A DNA stretch of 6,577 nucleotides from Actinomycetota bacterium (lineage in GTDB: Bacteria; Actinomycetota; Acidimicrobiia; Acidimicrobiales; AC-25), in contig VAXF01000139.1 of NCBI GenBank assembly GCA_005888395.1, positions 1 to 6,577 of the forward strand. Reading direction: 5' to 3'. This document shows, one piece after another, positions 5,138 to 6,577 of the stretch. The notes beneath the pieces were generated by a model. It worked only from the letters and a program-made list of their open reading frames with translations, had not been told where the DNA came from and searched no databases. Numbering within the stretch: the first letter of the stretch is position 1; each line of letters starts with the position of its first letter. The position numbers and the translations under genes are program-made.

Positions 5138-6577
5138 CTAGACGAGCTCGTGCTCGTCCTGGGTGCCGAGGTAGGACTCGACGACCTGGGGGTGCCTGAG
5201 CACGTCGGCGGGCGGACCGTGGGCCACGACCCGGCCCCGGTCGAGGGCGACGAGGTGGTCGGCGAGGCCACTGATGAGCGGCATGTCGTGCTCGATGACC
5301 AGCATGCTGCAGCCGAGCAGCTTCTGGGCCTGCTTCAGCAGTGGCCCGAGCGCCTCCGTCTCCTTCTGGGCGATGCCCGACGAGGGCTCGTCGAGGATGA
5401 GCACGGTCGGGCGGTGGGCGACGATCGTGGCGATCTCGAGGATCCGCCGTGACCCGGTGGACAGCTCCCCGACGAACTTGTTGCGGAACGCCCACAAGCC
5501 CATGAGACGGATGAGGTCATCGACCTGGGCAAGCACGGCTCGCTCCGACTCGGCCACGATCGGCATGCCGAGCACGGCGGGCACCACTCCCTTCACCTCG
5601 ACCCGGCGCTCGAGGCCGACCGCTATTGCCTCCCGCACGGTGAGCGACGGCCACAGGCGGGCGTCCTGGAACGATCGCCCGAGGCCCATGGCGGCCCGCT
5701 CGGACGCCGTCCGATGGGTGATGTCGTGGCCGTGGAGCACCACCCGTCCAGAGTCCAGTGGGACGAAGCCGTTGACGAGGTCGAAGATGGTCGTCTTGCC
5801 CGCTCCGTTCGGTCCGATGAGGCCGAGGATCTCACCGTCGTGGACCGTCAGGTCGACGTCGTCGACCGCGGTGACGCCGCCGAACCGCTTGGTGAGGGCG
5901 TGCGTCTCCAGCACCGTCGGCGCGGCGAGCAGGCCGGCGCGGTGGTCGGGCGCATCGGCTCGGGCCGCCGCGGATGGGCGCCGCGCACCGTCGCCGTCGG
6001 CCCTCCCGTCGCCGTCGGCCCTCCCGTCACCGTCGGCGCCACGCAGCGCCTCGTCGACCGCGACCGATCCTTTGAGGAAGACGGCCCGGAGGATGTCGGT
6101 GCGCTCCAGGAGCTCGGCGGTCGGGCCGGAGAACCGCATCTCCCCCTTCTCGAGGAAGAAGGCCCGTTGGGCCAGGCGCAGGGCCAGGTTCACCGACTGC
6201 TCGACCAGGATGATCGTCGTGCCGTTGTCGTGGATGGCCCGCACGATGCCGAGCAGCCGCTCCACCACGGTGGGGGCGAGGCCGAGCGACAGCTCGTCGA
6301 CGAGCATCAGCTTCGGCTGGGCGATGAACGCCTGGCCGAGGCTGAGCATCTGCTGCTCGCCGCCCGAGAGGCTGCCCGCCGCGGTGTGCCACCGGTCGCG
6401 CAGCACCGGGAAGTAGCCGAGCACCCGCTCGGTCGCCTCCCGCACATAGGCGGAGTCGCCCCGATACATCCAACCCGCCACGCGCAGGTTCTCGGCGACG
6501 GTGAGCGTCGGGAAGATGCCGCGGCCGCCCGGCACCTGCTCGACGCCGAGCCGTGCCGTCGTCCCGGGGTCGGCGTG
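5138..6577 (-). CDS. Fused LivF-LivG-type branched-chain amino acid ABC transporter ATPase (5' end beyond window)
   Basis: The frame is open from the right edge to a TAG at 5138-5140: 479 residues, numbered here from the edge. The start lies outside; the 14 codons before the first in-window GTG (6535) still read as LivF (TTARLGVEQVPGGRGIFPTL). First half, LivF-like: signature LSGGEQQ (70-76), Walker B LMLVDELSLGLAP (91-103; the family usually has DEPSLGLAP) and ILVEQ (123-127), with Gln at the H-loop as in LivF. An acidic Gly/Arg/Ala/Asp linker spans about 180-200. Second half, LivG-like: Walker A GPNGAGKT (255-262), Q-loop GRSFQ (300-304), signature LSTGSRR (372-378), Walker B VLILDEPSSG (392-401) and H-loop IEHD (429-432). 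Such ATPases energise high-affinity import of branched-chain amino acids, amides or related solutes at the cytoplasmic membrane; the substrate is not fixed by sequence. Permease and binding-protein genes probably lie to the right. Confidence 0.93.
   Translation of the reverse strand, partial: HADPGTTARLGVEQVPGGRGIFPTLTVAENLRVAGWMYRGDSAYVREATERVLGYFPVLRDRWHTAAGSLSGGEQQMLSLGQAFIAQPKLMLVDELSLGLAPTVVERLLGIVRAIHDNGTTIILVEQSVNLALRLAQRAFFLEKGEMRFSGPTAELLERTDILRAVFLKGSVAVDEALRGADGDGRADGDGRADGDGARRPSAAARADAPDHRAGLLAAPTVLETHALTKRFGGVTAVDDVDLTVHDGEILGLIGPNGAGKTTIFDLVNGFVPLDSGRVVLHGHDITHRTASERAAMGLGRSFQDARLWPSLTVREAIAVGLERRVEVKGVVPAVLGMPIVAESERAVLAQVDDLIRLMGLWAFRNKFVGELSTGSRRILEIATIVAHRPTVLILDEPSSGIAQKETEALGPLLKQAQKLLGCSMLVIEHDMPLISGLADHLVALDRGRVVAHGPPADVLRHPQVVESYLGTQDEHELV
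5990..6036. repeat. 18-bp in-frame tandem repeat in the ABC ATPase linker
   Basis: The 18-bp unit GTCGCCGTCGGCCCTCCC occurs perfectly at 5990-6007 and 6008-6025, then partially (GTCACCGTCGG, one change) at 6026-6036. On the coding strand each unit gives six residues of a Gly-Arg-Ala-Asp-Gly-Asp repeat between the LivF and LivG halves. The length keeps the frame, so copy number could change linker length without breaking the protein. Confidence 0.85.

Noticed and set aside
4928..5452. Plus-strand open frame starting in the hairpin region with CxCxxC (PVCGCGRCPRG)
   Set aside because: The cysteine pattern suggested a small zinc protein, but the sequence is encoded by palindromic DNA and continues antisense through the end of the ABC ATPase. 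No ribosome binding site or family similarity.

Overview
This 6.6-kb window is very GC-rich, with GTG/TTG starts, strongly G/C-biased third positions and terminators lacking U-tracts. That suggests a high-GC actinomycete. The LivF-LivG type ATPase fusion and the general gene style would fit Acidimicrobiia or a related lineage, but no marker gene here proves it.

Layout from left to right. (1) 1-102, +: the last 33 codons of a gene whose end resembles the C-terminal domain of pyruvate kinase. (2) 99-728, +: a SAM-dependent methyltransferase with an unusual first motif, overlapping the previous stop codon by four bases. (3) 729-912: a convergent non-coding gap. (4) 913-1278, -: a small NTF2/SnoaL-like protein. 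(5) 1357-2385, +: an M19-type (membrane dipeptidase family) metallopeptidase. (6) 2415-3503, +: a Rieske [2Fe-2S] non-heme iron oxygenase. (7) 3572-3793, -: only the N-terminal ~74 residues of an L-rhamnonate/L-fuconate dehydratase-like enolase-superfamily protein, cut off before every catalytic residue. (8) 3824-4858, +: a probable lipoprotein with two domains joined by a Pro/Thr linker. (9) 4859-5137: a convergent gap packed with consecutive hairpins. (10) 5138-6577, -: the C-terminal ~479 residues of a fused branched-chain amino acid-type ABC ATPase (LivF half, then LivG half), running off the right edge.

How the genes relate. The pyruvate kinase and methyltransferase genes look translationally coupled. 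The dipeptidase and oxygenase genes are 29 bp apart and probably form one transcript, with the NTF2-like gene divergent from them; together they could be a small catabolic or modification cassette, but the substrate cannot be read from the sequence. The rhamnonate dehydratase remnant shows that a deletion or rearrangement occurred just downstream of the oxygenase gene. The ABC ATPase is transcribed towards the hairpin-rich gap and ends at a perfect 13-bp stem-loop.

The observations most worth a second look are the hairpin array at about 4939-5133, the truncated dehydratase and the fused LivF-LivG ATPase. I do not see a clear defence, CRISPR, toxin-antitoxin or mobile-element system.
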